Assembly: GCA_904501755.1 (NCBI GenBank) | Contig: CAJGBV010000008.1 | Location: 8,046-72,045, forward strand | Source of the DNA: Clostridiaceae bacterium | Lineage (GTDB): Bacteria; Bacillota; Clostridia; Oscillospirales; Acutalibacteraceae | Direction: 5' to 3' | Length of the DNA: 64,000 nt | Shown here: piece by piece, positions 51,345 to 60,285 of the stretch | How the letters are laid out: every line of letters begins with the position of its first letter | How positions within the stretch are numbered: position 1 is the first letter of the stretch | Made by a program: the position numbers and the translations under genes | Notes under the pieces: model-generated | The model's input: only the letters and a program-made list of their open reading frames with translations | Database searches by the model: none | What the model was told of the DNA's origin: nothing

Positions 51345-51784
51345 TTTCTCAGTTCCTTAAAAAAGTTTTTAACAATAGCGGTACATTCTTCCTCACAGAT
51401 ACCACCGTATATTTCGGGTTTGAAATCATAATTAAGAGTGGCAAGGTTGACCACCGAATCAAAAGAGCCCATTTTCAAATCATAAGAGCCGAATACAACA
51501 GTTTTTATTCTTGCATTAATAATCGCCCCTGCGCACATAGGACAAGGCTCCATAGTAATATAAATTTCACAGTCATCAAGCCGCCAAGAGCCAAGACAAC
51601 GACAAGCCTCTTTAATCGCGTTTATTTCAGCGTGGCCGAGAGCCGACTGTTCGGTTTCTCTTGTATTATGTCCTTTTGCAATAACCTTGCCTTCCTTGAC
51701 AATAACCGCACCTACAGGAATTTCACCCATTTTTGCAGCAAGTCGAGCCTCGTCGATTGCAAGTTTCATAAATTGTTTGTTCAT
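51341..51784 (-). CDS. tadA: tRNA-specific adenosine(34) deaminase
   Basis: 147 residues. Zinc and catalytic motifs HAEINAI and PCPMCAGAI are intact, in the order typical of TadA, which makes inosine at the wobble position of tRNA-Arg(ACG). Start ATG with AAAGGAA upstream. A heptamer fragment (TAGGGAC on the minus strand) and the first parS site lie just upstream. Confidence 0.95.
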   Translation of the reverse strand: MNKQFMKLAIDEARLAAKMGEIPVGAVIVKEGKVIAKGHNTRETEQSALGHAEINAIKEACRCLGSWRLDDCEIYITMEPCPMCAGAIINARIKTVVFGSYDLKMGSFDSVVNLATLNYDFKPEIYGGICEEECTAIVKNFFKELRK

Positions 51785-51811
51785 ATATGTTCCTTTCTAT
51801 TCCTTTGTCCC

Positions 51812-51853
51812 TAAAAAACCCGTATGTTTCACGTGAAACATACGGGTTTTTTA
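51812..51853 (-). terminator. 42-base perfect palindrome: terminator with parS at its centre
   Basis: Arms of 21 bases meet between 51832 and 51833; A-tract on the left and T-tract on the right, GC-rich ACCCG inner segment. It is the terminator of the CPBP protease gene, and its inner 16 bases are parS. Confidence 0.9.
51825..51840. promoter_or_regulatory. parS site 1
   Basis: TGTTTCACGTGAAACA, identical to the canonical Firmicute parS 16-mer bound by ParB/Spo0J. Confidence 0.95.
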
Positions 51854-51859
51854 ATTATT

Positions 51860-51875
51860 TGTTTCACGTGAAACA
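51860..51875. promoter_or_regulatory. parS site 2
   Basis: Second exact TGTTTCACGTGAAACA, 19 bases after the first; its last base directly abuts the stop codon of the CPBP protease gene. Confidence 0.95.
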
Positions 51876-52877
51876 TTATACATAAATAAAGGTTGCCTCA
51901 ATTACAACAACTATTATAACAATGATAATCATTGGGGAAGTAAAGAAAACCTTTAACTTTTCGGGAACGGTCAACAGTCCTTTGTTTTCAAAGGTAAAAT
52001 CAAGTTCATTCTTTCTATGCAACAGATATATTCCCACAAATCCGCACATAAAGAACAAAATAAGATACATTATATTAAGCACACTATTTGCGGTAGTTGT
52101 CATACCATCGGTTAAATAATCCATAAACAAGCTTAAGAAGTTATTTATAAAGTGTATTATAATCGCCGTCCAGATTGTGCCTGTCTTAATAACCGCAACC
52201 GCAAATGCAAGTCCCATTATAAAAGCAAAGGGGATTTGTATAAAGTTGCCGTGCATAAGTCCGAAAATAAAAGAGGACACAAGAATTGCAAAGCCGTCAC
52301 CGTATTTTCTGAAAACTCCCATTACAGCGCCGCGAAGTGCAAATTCCTCAACAAGTGCCGGTGTTATGGCAACAGCAATAAAAGCAAGTATCATTCCAAC
52401 AGTATTGGTTGGGTTATCAAGGGTTTTAACATCGTATTCAATTCCCATTGACTGAAAAATCGAACCCGCCATACTTGTGAGAAAATTCGAAAGTCCACTG
52501 ACACCGATACCTAAAAACACATAGGGAATTATTAAATCGGGGCGGTCTGCCTTTTTAAAAGAAGATATATCGCTTAATCTTTCTTTTTCAAGCTTTACAT
52601 ATATTGTATAGGACAATATAAAAGCAATGGAAGAAATTATAATCTGAACACCCTGCATTAAGGTATCGTCATTAAGGAAATCTGACAGGGTATGGGGGTT
52701 AATAACACCGATACCCGACAGTATTCCAAGAGGAAAGCTCCACAGTATCATAAATGCAGTCATTATAAAGAAGGCTACACCTAAAAGATTGGCGCTTTTC
52801 CTTATTTTTTTCTTTTCTTCCTTAATTTTCAGTTTTTTTATATATTCTTCGCCATAATATTCGGTTGGGTAAAACAT
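51876..52877 (-). CDS. CPBP-family intramembrane metalloprotease
   Basis: 333 residues, about eight membrane spans. The three active-site motifs of CPBP/Abi proteases are visible: VEEFALRG, FGLMHGN and HFINNFLS. Members process prenylated or other membrane proteins and some act in bacteriocin immunity. It lies 3 bases after gyrA and ends against parS 2, so it is probably transcribed from the gyr block. Confidence 0.9.
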   Translation of the reverse strand: MFYPTEYYGEEYIKKLKIKEEKKKIRKSANLLGVAFFIMTAFMILWSFPLGILSGIGVINPHTLSDFLNDDTLMQGVQIIISSIAFILSYTIYVKLEKERLSDISSFKKADRPDLIIPYVFLGIGVSGLSNFLTSMAGSIFQSMGIEYDVKTLDNPTNTVGMILAFIAVAITPALVEEFALRGAVMGVFRKYGDGFAILVSSFIFGLMHGNFIQIPFAFIMGLAFAVAVIKTGTIWTAIIIHFINNFLSLFMDYLTDGMTTTANSVLNIMYLILFFMCGFVGIYLLHRKNELDFTFENKGLLTVPEKLKVFFTSPMIIIVIIVVVIEATFIYV

Positions 52878-52880
52878 TAA

Positions 52881-55436
52881 TTATTCCTCGTTTTCTGTTT
52901 CGTTATCCACCGCAATATCACTATCTCCTACATCTGCCGCATCTGCATCGGGAGCTTCGGGAAGAGCGTTAACCTCTTCTTCGTCATGAGTTGCCGTTGC
53001 AACCGACAGAACCTTACTTTCTCCCTCAACACGCATAACGCGAACACCCTTAGACGGTCTTGCAAAGGTACTGATTTCACACACAGGGATTCTTATAATA
53101 ATACCGTCAGAAGAAATCATAATAACATCTTCGTCATCATTTACACAAAGAACATTTGCTACATCACCGTATTTCTCGGTTCTATAGTTTGTGGTACCCT
53201 TACCGCCACGGCTCTGAACTCTATAATCGGAAATAGGGGACTTTCTTCCAAAGCCCGTTTCGGTTACGGTAAGAAGTGTGCTGTTATCGTCACAAATATC
53301 CATTGCAACTACTTCGTCGTCTGCTGACAGTTTAATTGCCCTTACACCGCAGGCCGTTCTGCCCATTGGGCGAACCTGAGTTTCTTCGAAACGAATACCG
53401 CGACCTTTCTTTGTTGCAACGTAAATATCCTTTTTGCCGTCGGTAAGGCTTACAAAGGATAGTTCATCACCCTCATTAAGTTCAAGAGCAATAATACCTG
53501 TTTTACGTATATTACGGAATTCCGTAATTTTAGTTCTCTTAATAGTACCTTTCTTTGTTACCATACAGATGAAGCTATCGTCATCAGCCTCAGCACAGGA
53601 AAGCACCATTGAAAGCTTTTCACCGCTTTGCAAAGCAAGAAGATTAACGACATTCATACCCTTTGAGTTAGTGCTGGTAGCCTCGGGTATTTCATAAGCC
53701 TTAAGCTTATAAACTCTGCCAAAGTTGGTAAAGAGCATAATAAAATCATGAGAAGAACAGGTCATCATATTTTCAATCATATCGTCTTCTCTTGTCTTCA
53801 TACCCATTTTACCTCTGCCGCCCTTATGCTGAACTGCATAGGTATCAATAGCCATACGCTTAATATAGCCATTAACGGTTTTAGTAATAACACATTCTTC
53901 TTCGGGAATAAGGTCTTCAATATCAACCTCACCTGAAACAGCAGAAATTTCGGTTCTTCTTTCATCACTGTATTTATCGCGAAGATTTAATGATTCAGTC
54001 TTTACAATATCGAGAATTCTTTCCTTGCTATCAAGTATAGCCTGACATTCCTTAATAAATTCAAGCTTTTCAGCAAGTTCGTCAAGAATCTTTTGTTTTT
54101 CGAGGTTAGCAAGTTTTCCAAGCTGCATTTGAACAATAGCGGTGGTCTGAATATCATCAAGTCCGAAACGCTGACTAAGATTTTCCTTTGCAGTAGCAAC
54201 ATCGGCACTGTTTCTGATAATAGAAATAACCTCGTCGATATAGTCAAGGGCAGTTTTAAGTCCCTCTAAGATATGGGCTCTTTCAGCCGCCTTTTTCATT
54301 TCAAAACGGGTCTTACGCTCAACGATTTCACACTGGAAGTCAATACTGTTTTGAAGCATTTCCTTAAGTGTTAATATCTGAGGTTTACCGTTTACAATAG
54401 CAATAAGGTTTGCACCAAAGGTAGTCTGAAGCTCTGTATAAGAGAAAAGCTTATTAAGAACAACCTGAGGATTAGCATCCTTCTTTACATCAACAACGAT
54501 TCTGATACCGCCGTCACGCTTTGAAGAATAGTCAACAACATCATCGATACCCTCTATCCTCTTTTCAGTTGCAAGGTCGTAAATCTTTTTAACAAGGTCT
54601 TTCTTTCTTACCTTATAAGGAATTTCAGTAATAACAATTCTGAATTTACCGTTTGACAGTTCTTCTATCTCTGTCTTACCGCGAACGATAATTTTACCCT
54701 TACCTGTAGCATAAGCAGCTCTTATACCGCTTCTGCCCATTATAATACCGCCGGTAGGGAAGTCGGGTCCCTTTATATGCTCACAAAGTTCACTAAGGTC
54801 TGCGTCGGGATTATCAATAAGACAACACATACCATCAATAACTTCTGCAAGGTTATGAGGAGGAATTTCGGTAGCCATACCGAAAGCAATACCGGAAGAG
54901 CCATTTACAAGAAGCTGTGGAAATCTAACAGGTAAAACTGTAGGCTCTTTAAGTCTATCATCATAGTTAGGTGTAAAATCAACTGTATCTTTCTCAATAT
55001 CATCAAGCATGTGCAGAGAAAGACGATTCATTTTAGACTCAGTATAACGATAAGCAGCGGCAGGATAGCCGTCTATATTACCGAAGTTTCCGTGTCCGTC
55101 AATAAGAGGATAACGAAGAGAGAAGTCCTGAGCCATTCTTACCATTGCATCATAAACAGAGGAGTCGCCGTGTGGATGGTATCTACCAAGCACAGCACCA
55201 ACAGTATCGGCACACTTTCTGTATGCTTTTTCGGGGGTAAGACCGTTTTCATACATTGTATATAAAATTCTTCTGTGAACAGGTTTTAGTCCGTCTCTTA
55301 CATCGGGAAGAGCACGGCCTACAAGTACGGACATACCGTACTGGAGCATACTGCCCTTAATTTCATCAACAATTTCTACAGGCACAATATTTGTTTCTTC
55401 ACTACTGGGCCAATAGACCTTTTCTTGTTTAGCCAT
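52881..55436 (-). CDS. gyrA: DNA gyrase subunit A
   Basis: 851 residues. N-terminal breakage-reunion domain with the catalytic Tyr in AAYRYTE (residue 131), then six GyrA beta-pinwheel repeats, a GyrA-box-type QRGGKGM segment and an acidic C-terminal tail. The quinolone-resistance region reads GRYHPHGDSSVYDAM: Ser and Asp at the positions equivalent to E. coli 83 and 87 are the sensitive forms. Start ATG after GGGGAGAG. It follows gyrB by 20 bases. Confidence 0.97.
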   Translation of the reverse strand: MAKQEKVYWPSSEETNIVPVEIVDEIKGSMLQYGMSVLVGRALPDVRDGLKPVHRRILYTMYENGLTPEKAYRKCADTVGAVLGRYHPHGDSSVYDAMVRMAQDFSLRYPLIDGHGNFGNIDGYPAAAYRYTESKMNRLSLHMLDDIEKDTVDFTPNYDDRLKEPTVLPVRFPQLLVNGSSGIAFGMATEIPPHNLAEVIDGMCCLIDNPDADLSELCEHIKGPDFPTGGIIMGRSGIRAAYATGKGKIIVRGKTEIEELSNGKFRIVITEIPYKVRKKDLVKKIYDLATEKRIEGIDDVVDYSSKRDGGIRIVVDVKKDANPQVVLNKLFSYTELQTTFGANLIAIVNGKPQILTLKEMLQNSIDFQCEIVERKTRFEMKKAAERAHILEGLKTALDYIDEVISIIRNSADVATAKENLSQRFGLDDIQTTAIVQMQLGKLANLEKQKILDELAEKLEFIKECQAILDSKERILDIVKTESLNLRDKYSDERRTEISAVSGEVDIEDLIPEEECVITKTVNGYIKRMAIDTYAVQHKGGRGKMGMKTREDDMIENMMTCSSHDFIMLFTNFGRVYKLKAYEIPEATSTNSKGMNVVNLLALQSGEKLSMVLSCAEADDDSFICMVTKKGTIKRTKITEFRNIRKTGIIALELNEGDELSFVSLTDGKKDIYVATKKGRGIRFEETQVRPMGRTACGVRAIKLSADDEVVAMDICDDNSTLLTVTETGFGRKSPISDYRVQSRGGKGTTNYRTEKYGDVANVLCVNDDEDVIMISSDGIIIRIPVCEISTFARPSKGVRVMRVEGESKVLSVATATHDEEEVNALPEAPDADAADVGDSDIAVDNETENEE

Positions 55437-55456
55437 ATAATTTCTCTCCCCTTTCT

Positions 55457-57400
55457 TTAAATATCAAGGTCGGTAGCAAATACCGCATTTTCTTCAATAA
55501 ACTGTTTTCTTGGCTCTACTTCGTCACCCATAAGCATTGTAAAGGTGGCATCAGCAATTTCGGCATCCTCCATAGTAACTCTGAGGAAGGTTCTTTTTTC
55601 AGGGTCAAGAGTGGTTTCCCAAAGCTGATCCGGGTCCATTTCACCAAGACCTTTATAACGCTGAACATCAGCAGTACCGCCAAGCTTTTCAATATACTCT
55701 GCCTTTTCTTCATCAGTAAAAGCATCAAAATGTTGTTTGCCCTTACTTACTCTGAAAAGAGGTGGCTGAGCAAGATAAATATGTCCTGTTTCAATAAGCT
55801 GTGGCATATATCTGAAGAAGAATGTTAAAAGCAGAGTTCTGATATGGCTTCCGTCAACGTCGGCATCGGCCATAATTACTATTTTATCATAACGAAGCTT
55901 TTCAATATCAAAGTTTTCTCCTATTCCTGTACCAAGAGCCACAATAACAGGGGTTAATTTATCGTTACCGTAAACCTTATCATCTCTTGCTTTTTCAACA
56001 TTGAGCATTTTACCCCAAAGCGGAAGAATTGCCTGATATGTTGAGTTTCTTCCCTCAACCGCAGAACCACCTGCAGAATCTCCCTCGACGATAAAGATTT
56101 CGGTTTTAGAAGCATCATCAGAAATACAGTCGGTTAATTTTTCGGGCATTCTTGATTTATTTCCTATACCCGATTTATTTCTGCTGGCTTCTCTTGCTTT
56201 TTGAGCAGCCTCTCTTGCATTTGAAGAAGCTATTGATTTTTCAATAATAATCTTTGCTTCTTGTGGATGTTCCTCAAGGAACTGATAAAGCTTATCATTA
56301 ACAAGGTCTCTTACAACCTTACCAATAGAAGTGTTACCAAGCTTTGCTTTTGTCTGGCTTTCAAACTGAGCATCACTAAGCTTTACGGATACAACGGCAA
56401 CAACGCCTTCAATAATATCTTCTGCCTTAAGTCTTGGATTACCATCTTTAAGATGCTTAAAATCAAATGCATATTTATTAACAGTATTAGTAAGAGCCTG
56501 TCTGAAACCTTGTTCGTGCGTACCGCCGTCAATGGTATGAAGTGTATTTGCAAAGGACATAACCTTACTGTCGTATGCTGTAGACCAGATAAGAGCAATT
56601 TCTGCCGTCTGGTCGTCCTTTTCGGTATTAAGGTAAATAACTTCGTTATTAAGGCTTTCCTTTTTCATACCCTCAAGAAGATACTCTACGTAAGACTTAA
56701 TACCGCCTTCATAGTAGAATTCATCTGTTTTTGGCTCAAAAACGTCGGTTCTTTTATCAACAAGTTCAACCCTTATTCCTGCATTAAGGAAAGATTGCTC
56801 ACGAAGTCTGTTTTTAAGGGTATCATAATCATAAGTAATAGTATCGGTAAATATAGATGGGTCGGGTTTAAAGGTAACAGTAGTACCTGTTTTATCGGTA
56901 GTTCCGATAATTTCAAGATCGGTTACTATATTACCCTTTTCATAACGTTGTTTATGAATATTTTTGCCGTCCTTTACCTCAACCTCAAGCCAACTGGAGA
57001 GGGCATTAACAACAGAAGCACCAACACCATGCAAACCGCCTGATACCTTGTATCCGTTTCCGCCGAATTTACCACCGGCGTGAAGAATTGTAAATACAAC
57101 AGTAACAGTAGGTATACCCTTTTGAGCATTAATACCCACAGGAATACCTCTTCCGTTATCCTCTACCTTTACAATACCGTCATCAAGGAGGGTTACTGTG
57201 ATTTTATCACAAAATCCTGCAAGAGCTTCGTCAATAGAGTTATCAACAATTTCATACACAAGATGGTGTAATCCACGCTCTCCTGTTGAACCGATATACA
57301 TACCCGGTCTTTTACGTACTGCTTCAAGTCCTTCTAATACCTGTATTGAATTTTCGTCGTATTCTCCGACACCTGCAGGTACTTTAATTTCTTCGCTCAT
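55457..57400 (-). CDS. gyrB: DNA gyrase subunit B
   Basis: 647 residues. GHKL ATPase with EIVDNSIDEALAG, VEDNGRGIPV and GGLHGVGASVVNALS; transducer; TOPRIM with FIVEGDSAGGSA and IVIMADADVDGSHI; C-terminal GyrA-binding tail with RYKGLGEM. Supplies ATP-driven supercoiling with GyrA. It is downstream of the remB-like gene in the classic dnaA-dnaN-S4-recF-remB-gyrB-gyrA order. Confidence 0.97.
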   Translation of the reverse strand: MSEEIKVPAGVGEYDENSIQVLEGLEAVRKRPGMYIGSTGERGLHHLVYEIVDNSIDEALAGFCDKITVTLLDDGIVKVEDNGRGIPVGINAQKGIPTVTVVFTILHAGGKFGGNGYKVSGGLHGVGASVVNALSSWLEVEVKDGKNIHKQRYEKGNIVTDLEIIGTTDKTGTTVTFKPDPSIFTDTITYDYDTLKNRLREQSFLNAGIRVELVDKRTDVFEPKTDEFYYEGGIKSYVEYLLEGMKKESLNNEVIYLNTEKDDQTAEIALIWSTAYDSKVMSFANTLHTIDGGTHEQGFRQALTNTVNKYAFDFKHLKDGNPRLKAEDIIEGVVAVVSVKLSDAQFESQTKAKLGNTSIGKVVRDLVNDKLYQFLEEHPQEAKIIIEKSIASSNAREAAQKAREASRNKSGIGNKSRMPEKLTDCISDDASKTEIFIVEGDSAGGSAVEGRNSTYQAILPLWGKMLNVEKARDDKVYGNDKLTPVIVALGTGIGENFDIEKLRYDKIVIMADADVDGSHIRTLLLTFFFRYMPQLIETGHIYLAQPPLFRVSKGKQHFDAFTDEEKAEYIEKLGGTADVQRYKGLGEMDPDQLWETTLDPEKRTFLRVTMEDAEIADATFTMLMGDEVEPRKQFIEENAVFATDLDI

Positions 57401-57414
57401 ACTTTTTTCCTCTC

Positions 57415-57681
57415 TTAACTGATTTCTATACCCGACTCACTTCGTTTTAAAAGCGTTGCCGAGGATAACTGTGAAATATAAATTATTTGTTCATTATTCT
57501 TACTTTTGCAAACAATAAAGGATTTTGGAAGCTCATAACTAACATTTATAACTCTTCCTTTTTTCTCAGCTTTTGTAAGATAATCTCTTGTTCTTTTTGA
57601 TACCGTTGCATTATCGAGGTCGAAAATTCCTATTATATCTTCCTTTTTTACAACAGTATCCTGTCCTAAGTGTATATACAT
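57415..57681 (-). CDS. remB: RemB/YaaB-like protein (DUF370 family)
   Basis: 88 residues. MYIHLGQDTVVKKEDIIGIFDLDN start and the KSFIVCKSKNNEQIIYISQLSSATL end match the DUF370 family, whose members RemA and RemB (YaaB) act as DNA-binding or matrix-regulating proteins in Bacillus. RemB occupies this very spot between recF and gyrB. It overlaps recF by 16 bases. Confidence 0.85.
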   Translation of the reverse strand: MYIHLGQDTVVKKEDIIGIFDLDNATVSKRTRDYLTKAEKKGRVINVSYELPKSFIVCKSKNNEQIIYISQLSSATLLKRSESGIEIS

Positions 57682-58733
57682 CCTTTTTCTACCTTAAAAA
57701 CCTTTCCTTCATTAAGATTTTTAATATTAGCAGGGTCACAGCAGGTTATAAAAACCTGTAGTTTTTTTATGTGATTTAAAATAAAACTTTGTCTTGTTGG
57801 GTCAAGCTCACTCATTACATCATCAAGAAGTGCTATAGGATATTCTCCCGTTGTTTTATATAAAACCTCTGCTTCACTTAATTTCAAAGCTAAAGCCACA
57901 CTTCTTTTTTGTCCCTGTGAACCAAAAGACTTTACAGAAAGACCATTTATTATAAAATCAATATCATCTCTATGTGGACCTATTGTAGTAAAGCCTGAAA
58001 TTATATCTTCATTTCTGTTTCTTACAAGTTTTTCATAAAGCTCATCAGGATTTGCTACAGGCTGATACAAAACCTCAAAATCCTCTTTATAATTTGATAT
58101 ACCTGTATATATATCCTTTATGAAATTCTCGGCTAACTGTAAATATCTTATTCTGTACTTAATTAAGGTACTTCCAGTATTACTCAGTTCTTCTTCAAAA
58201 GGATAAAGAAGTTCTATATTACCCTCGTTTTCTTTTAGTTTTTTAAGAATATAGTTTCTCTGAGCTAAAGCACGTGAATATCTTTTAAGTGTTTCAAGAT
58301 ATTTTGGATATATCTGAGAAATAGCAATATCTAAAAATCTTCTTCTTTTTTCCGGTGAGCCTGAAATAAGAAATAAATCATCGGGTGAAAATATAACAGC
58401 ACAGAAATTTCCCGCAAGAAGTGAAGCGGAACTTAACTTTTTTTCATTAAATATTGCTTTTCTTCTTTGTCCAATTATAATTGAAGCTTCATTTTCAATA
58501 TTTTTTCCTATAAAAGAAATATTTAATTTACTTTCTTTTTCATTAAAGTTTACAAGTTCATTATCCTTATTTGTTCTAATGCTTTTAGCACCTGTAAACA
58601 TCCATATAGCTTCTATTATATTTGTTTTTCCCTGAGCATTTTCCCCGCATATAACATTCATTTTACTGTCGGTTTCAATATTAAAAGGAGAAAGATTTCT
58701 AAAATTTATTCCGCTGACAGATTTAATCAGCAT
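57666..58733 (-). CDS. recF: DNA replication and repair protein RecF
   Basis: 355 residues from the ATG at 58733 (MLIKSVSGINFRNL, the usual RecF start); the earlier TTG at 58742 adds only three residues. Walker A GENAQGKTNIIEAI, signature region FGSQGQKRSVALALKL, Walker B ALLDDVMSELD. It loads RecA at gaps with RecOR. It overlaps the S4 gene by 11 bases and the remB-like gene by 16 bases. Confidence 0.95.
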   Translation of the reverse strand: MLIKSVSGINFRNLSPFNIETDSKMNVICGENAQGKTNIIEAIWMFTGAKSIRTNKDNELVNFNEKESKLNISFIGKNIENEASIIIGQRRKAIFNEKKLSSASLLAGNFCAVIFSPDDLFLISGSPEKRRRFLDIAISQIYPKYLETLKRYSRALAQRNYILKKLKENEGNIELLYPFEEELSNTGSTLIKYRIRYLQLAENFIKDIYTGISNYKEDFEVLYQPVANPDELYEKLVRNRNEDIISGFTTIGPHRDDIDFIINGLSVKSFGSQGQKRSVALALKLSEAEVLYKTTGEYPIALLDDVMSELDPTRQSFILNHIKKLQVFITCCDPANIKNLNEGKVFKVEKGCIYT

Positions 58734-58944
58734 TTTTAACAACTACCTTTACATTTTCAAATTCAAGATAATCGCCGTTTCTCATTTTTTTGCCTCTCAT
58801 AGTGCAGATTTCACCGTTTACCTTTACCCCGCCGTCTTGAATAAGAATTTTAGCGTGTCCGCCGGTGGCAACAAGGTCAGAAAGCTTCATTAGAGAATCA
58901 AGTCTTATAAATTCTTCATTTATGGTTATTTCTTTAATTAACAT
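58723..58944 (-). CDS. S4-domain RNA-binding protein (YaaA type)
   Basis: 73 residues, a lone S4 fold: FIRLDSLMKLSDLVATGGHAKILIQDGGVKVNGEICTMRGKKMRNGD. This small protein sits between dnaN and recF in most Firmicutes (yaaA/rlbA) and is linked to ribosome assembly or an RqcP-like role. It overlaps dnaN by one base. Confidence 0.9.
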   Translation of the reverse strand: MLIKEITINEEFIRLDSLMKLSDLVATGGHAKILIQDGGVKVNGEICTMRGKKMRNGDYLEFENVKVVVKNAD

Positions 58945-60044
58945 TATTTCAACCTCATTGGCATTATCATATACATATAATCGTCACTCTGTAAAGGCTC
59001 AATAACAACACCCTGTTTAGAAGAGTCAAACTTTATCTGTACCATATCATCGTCCACAGCTTTTAAAGCTTCTATAAGATAACGGGAAGAAAGACCTATT
59101 TCAAAGGGGTCACCCTCAAGGTCAACCTCATAAAGCTCTGTTACCTTTCCTGCAGAGGTGGAACAGGAAAAATTAATGCTTTCTTCATTAATTATACATC
59201 TTACCGGAGTTGAGAATGAATCACTTATAAGAAGTGACATTCTATCAAGAATACCAAGTAAATCTCTTACCATAACAACTATTTTCTGCTTGTGTGCAGC
59301 AGGGATAGTTCTCTGATAATTTACAAATTCACCCTCAATAAGTCGGCATATAATTTTATAGCCGTCAATTTCAAAGGAAATCATTTTACTTCCTACATTG
59401 ATAGGAATAATTTCTTCCTTGTCAGCAATAAGACGAACGACTTCGTTAAGTAAATTACCGCCAATGATAAAGTTAAAATCACCTATATCATCAATTTTTA
59501 CCTTTCTTATAGCAAGGCGGTAACCGTCAATAGCAACAAACTGTAAAACAGAGTCCTGACAGGAAATATTTATACCCATAAGTACAGGTCTTGTTCCCTC
59601 AACGGGAGCAACGGCAAAGGAGGTACCCTCAGTCATTTCAATAAGAGTTTGTGCTTTTAATGAAACGATTTGTCCGTCAAAGAAATTAGGAATTTCGGGA
59701 TAGTCAATGGCTGCCATACCGGGAATGTCGAAAACAGCACTTCCGCTTGTTATGTGACAAATCATTTTATCGTCAGCACTTATCTGCACAGTCGGACCGT
59801 TAAGTCTTTTAAAAATATCACCTAATATTCTTGCTGATATAACAATATCTCCGTCCTCTTCTGTTCTTGCATATATTTCCTTTTTCATACTCATTTCAAG
59901 GTTATATGCAATAAGGGTTACCTTTCCCTGTTCAGCAGAAATAAGAATACCCTCAAGAACGGGATAGCTTGTTTTATTTGAAACAATTCGGGACAGACGG
60001 GACACAACATCAAGCATTAAATTTCTATCAACTGTAAAATTCAT
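58944..60044 (-). CDS. dnaN: DNA polymerase III sliding clamp (beta subunit)
   Basis: 366 residues, three repeated clamp domains; MNFTVDRNLMLDVVSRLSRIV start and the C-terminal YMYMIMPMRLK end typical of DnaN. A ring that tethers polymerase and recruits mismatch-repair and RarA-type partners. The ribosome site is AAAGAGGTG. The 240-base gap up to dnaA contains the DnaA-box cluster. Confidence 0.97.
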   Translation of the reverse strand: MNFTVDRNLMLDVVSRLSRIVSNKTSYPVLEGILISAEQGKVTLIAYNLEMSMKKEIYARTEEDGDIVISARILGDIFKRLNGPTVQISADDKMICHITSGSAVFDIPGMAAIDYPEIPNFFDGQIVSLKAQTLIEMTEGTSFAVAPVEGTRPVLMGINISCQDSVLQFVAIDGYRLAIRKVKIDDIGDFNFIIGGNLLNEVVRLIADKEEIIPINVGSKMISFEIDGYKIICRLIEGEFVNYQRTIPAAHKQKIVVMVRDLLGILDRMSLLISDSFSTPVRCIINEESINFSCSTSAGKVTELYEVDLEGDPFEIGLSSRYLIEALKAVDDDMVQIKFDSSKQGVVIEPLQSDDYMYMIMPMRLK

Positions 60045-60285
60045 AAAAACGGCACCTCTTTGTGAATTTGAAAAAAATTAAATTTTTCGCTTAAAATAAT
60101 ATTAAATAAATAACAGTCATCATAATAGTGTCAATATTGTTAAAAACTATTCTGAAGTCTTTATATCAAAGAAAAGTGACAGTTGATACCTAAAATAATA
60201 ATTTGTTCATAAGTAGTTTATTATTTTTGTTATCAACACAGCATTTAATTATTAATTGTTTATAACTGTTAATTTTGTTCATAAC
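60045..60285. promoter_or_regulatory. oriC, dnaA-dnaN intergenic part
   Basis: AT-rich 240 bases with four TTATNAACA-type 9-mers: reverse TTATGAACA at 60204-60212, forward TTATCAACA at 60230-60238, reverse TTATAAACA at 60257-60265 and reverse TTATGAACA at 60276-60284. All depart from TTATNCACA at the same position (C to A). The side nearer dnaN is very AT-rich and could be the unwinding element. Confidence 0.75.

Noticed and set aside
56261..57043. 260-codon plus-strand frame within gyrB
   Set aside because: Antisense shadow of gyrB; composition follows the complement of GyrB codons.
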